From: Planococcus sp. (in: firmicutes)
GTDB taxonomy: Bacteria; Bacillota; Bacilli; Bacillales_A; Planococcaceae
Direction: 5' to 3'
DNA: 6,916 nt
Assembly (NCBI GenBank): GCA_030147225.1
Contig: JASLAI010000048.1
Location: 1-6,916 of the forward strand
Positions within the stretch are counted from its first letter, which is position 1; the number at the start of each line of letters is the position of its first letter. Made by a program: the position numbers and the translations under genes. Positions 5,960-6,916 of this stretch are shown here, one piece after another. A model generated the notes under the pieces. That model had not been told where the DNA came from and searched no databases. It was given only the letters and a program-made list of their open reading frames with translations.

Positions 5960-6916
5960 TTAATGAAAAACTTCTTCAATATCGTTTTCTGTAATCAAGA
6001 CTGAACGTGCTTTGCTGCCATTTTGTTCGGAGATAAAGCCATGCTGTTCAATCAGATCCATCAATCGGGCAGCCCGGTTATAACCGATATGAAACTTCCG
6101 CTGCAACAAGGAAGTCGAAGCGCTGCCCTGCACCATAATGAACCGGCAGGCCTCCTCGAATAAATCGTCCTGTTCAGCAGGCGATTCACTTCGCTTAATC
6201 AATTCTTCTTCTTTAAAAAAGTATTCAGGTTTTCCTTGCAGTCTTACATGCTCAATGACTTTTTCAATTTCATCATCGGTTACGAACGTTCCTTGAAGGC
6301 GGCTTGGAGCAGACATCCCATTACCTAAATACAGCATGTCCCCTCTTCCAAGAAGGCGATCGGCTCCTTGCGAATCAAGATTGGTTCGGCTATCAACTTG
6401 TGAAGATACCGAAAAAGCGATTCTTGTCGGGATATTAGACTTGATTAACCCTGTGATAACATCCACTGACGGCCGTTGCGTAGCAATGACGAGATGAATT
6501 CCACATGCTCGAGCTTTTTGGGCAATCCGGCAAATAGAATCTTCGACGTCTGATGGAGACATCATCATTAGATCTGCCAACTCGTCAATAACGATAAGAA
6601 TATACGGAAGATGCTGGGCATAATCCCCTTTTTCTTTCACCAGCTTATTGTAACGGCTGATGTCGCGGACACCGGTATGAGCGAACAATTGATAGCGGCG
6701 TTCCATTTCTTCAACTGCCCATTTTAGCGAGGCTGTTGCTGCTTTGACATCTGTAATAACTGGACTGACAAGATGCGGAATGTGGTTATAGGGCGCCAAC
6801 TCCACCATCTTCGGATCAATCAGCAATAATTTAAGATCTCTTGGAGCTGATTTGTACAATAAGCTGACCAATAGTGAATTGATGCAGACTGATTTACCGG
6901 ATCCTGTAGCTCCGGC
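5960..6916 (-). CDS. sftA: DNA translocase SftA (FtsK/SpoIIIE family), C-terminal 318 residues, partial
   Basis: FtsK/SpoIIIE ATPases pump double-stranded DNA as hexamers; in B. subtilis SftA (YtpT) works at the division septum to clear chromosomes before the wall closes. The frame is open to the right edge, where it begins A-GATGSGKS: the Walker A motif at visible residues 2-9. Further on come IDPKMVELAPYN (33-44), the Walker B IVIDELAD (108-115), ATQRPSVDVITG (145-156) and DSQGADRLLGRGDML (181-195). The C-terminal winged-helix gamma domain (about 250-318, with HIGYNRAARLMDLIEQHG) reads polarity sequences on DNA in the family. SpoIIIE shares these domains; the choice of SftA rests on its position directly upstream of murC. 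The N-terminal region lies outside the window, so membrane segments cannot be judged. Confidence 0.9.
   Translation of the reverse strand, partial: AGATGSGKSVCINSLLVSLLYKSAPRDLKLLLIDPKMVELAPYNHIPHLVSPVITDVKAATASLKWAVEEMERRYQLFAHTGVRDISRYNKLVKEKGDYAQHLPYILIVIDELADLMMMSPSDVEDSICRIAQKARACGIHLVIATQRPSVDVITGLIKSNIPTRIAFSVSSQVDSRTNLDSQGADRLLGRGDMLYLGNGMSAPSRLQGTFVTDDEIEKVIEHVRLQGKPEYFFKEEELIKRSESPAEQDDLFEEACRFIMVQGSASTSLLQRKFHIGYNRAARLMDLIEQHGFISEQNGSKARSVLITENDIEEVFH

Noticed and set aside
1..6916. A new defence, mobile or biosynthetic system
   Set aside because: Every gene is a recognised core Bacillales gene in conserved order; no transposase, integrase, toxin-antitoxin pair, CRISPR repeat or unassigned gene cluster is present.

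Overview
The window is a stretch of low-GC Gram-positive (Firmicutes, order Bacillales) core chromosome. Seven protein-coding genes are visible. The gene order sftA-murC-ytxG-ytxH-ytxJ-aroA-ccpA on the minus strand, meeting acuC on the plus strand, is the arrangement known from Bacillus subtilis and relatives. Protein sequence and the absence of motPS between acuC and ccpA make me favour a member of Planococcaceae (Planococcus, Planomicrobium or Sporosarcina-like). That placement is inference from memory, not from a search. I see no mobile element, CRISPR array, RNA gene or phage remnant.

Layout from left to right: the C-terminal end of a plus-strand gene (probably acuC, 1-140); a convergent intergenic region with a two-way terminator; ccpA (minus), with its own sigma-A-like promoter; a terminator; aroA, the bifunctional chorismate mutase/DAHP synthase (minus), with its own promoter and an upstream dyad; a 14-bp-stem terminator; the three-gene ytxG-ytxH-ytxJ operon (minus); a promoter region with a consensus-perfect sigma-H element and a near-perfect sigma-B element; the murC terminator, whose stem contains the murC stop codon; murC (minus), with an extended -10 promoter; and the C-terminal 318 codons of the DNA translocase gene sftA, cut by the window edge inside its Walker A motif.

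The genes fall into separate transcription units: cell division and wall synthesis (sftA, murC), a stress/transition-phase operon (ytxG-ytxH-ytxJ: two membrane-anchored proteins and a bacilliredoxin), entry into aromatic amino acid synthesis (aroA), and carbon catabolite control (ccpA). Three starts need trimming from the longest open frame. aroA, ytxH and ytxG each start at an internal ATG that has a Shine-Dalgarno sequence.

No undescribed multi-gene system was found. The observations most worth a second look are the stacked sigma-H/sigma-B promoters ahead of ytxG, the unusually long Gln/Asn- and Asn/Ser-rich YtxH with 12-bp tandem repeats in its tail, the dyads near the aroA and murC promoters, and the terminator fused to the murC stop codon.
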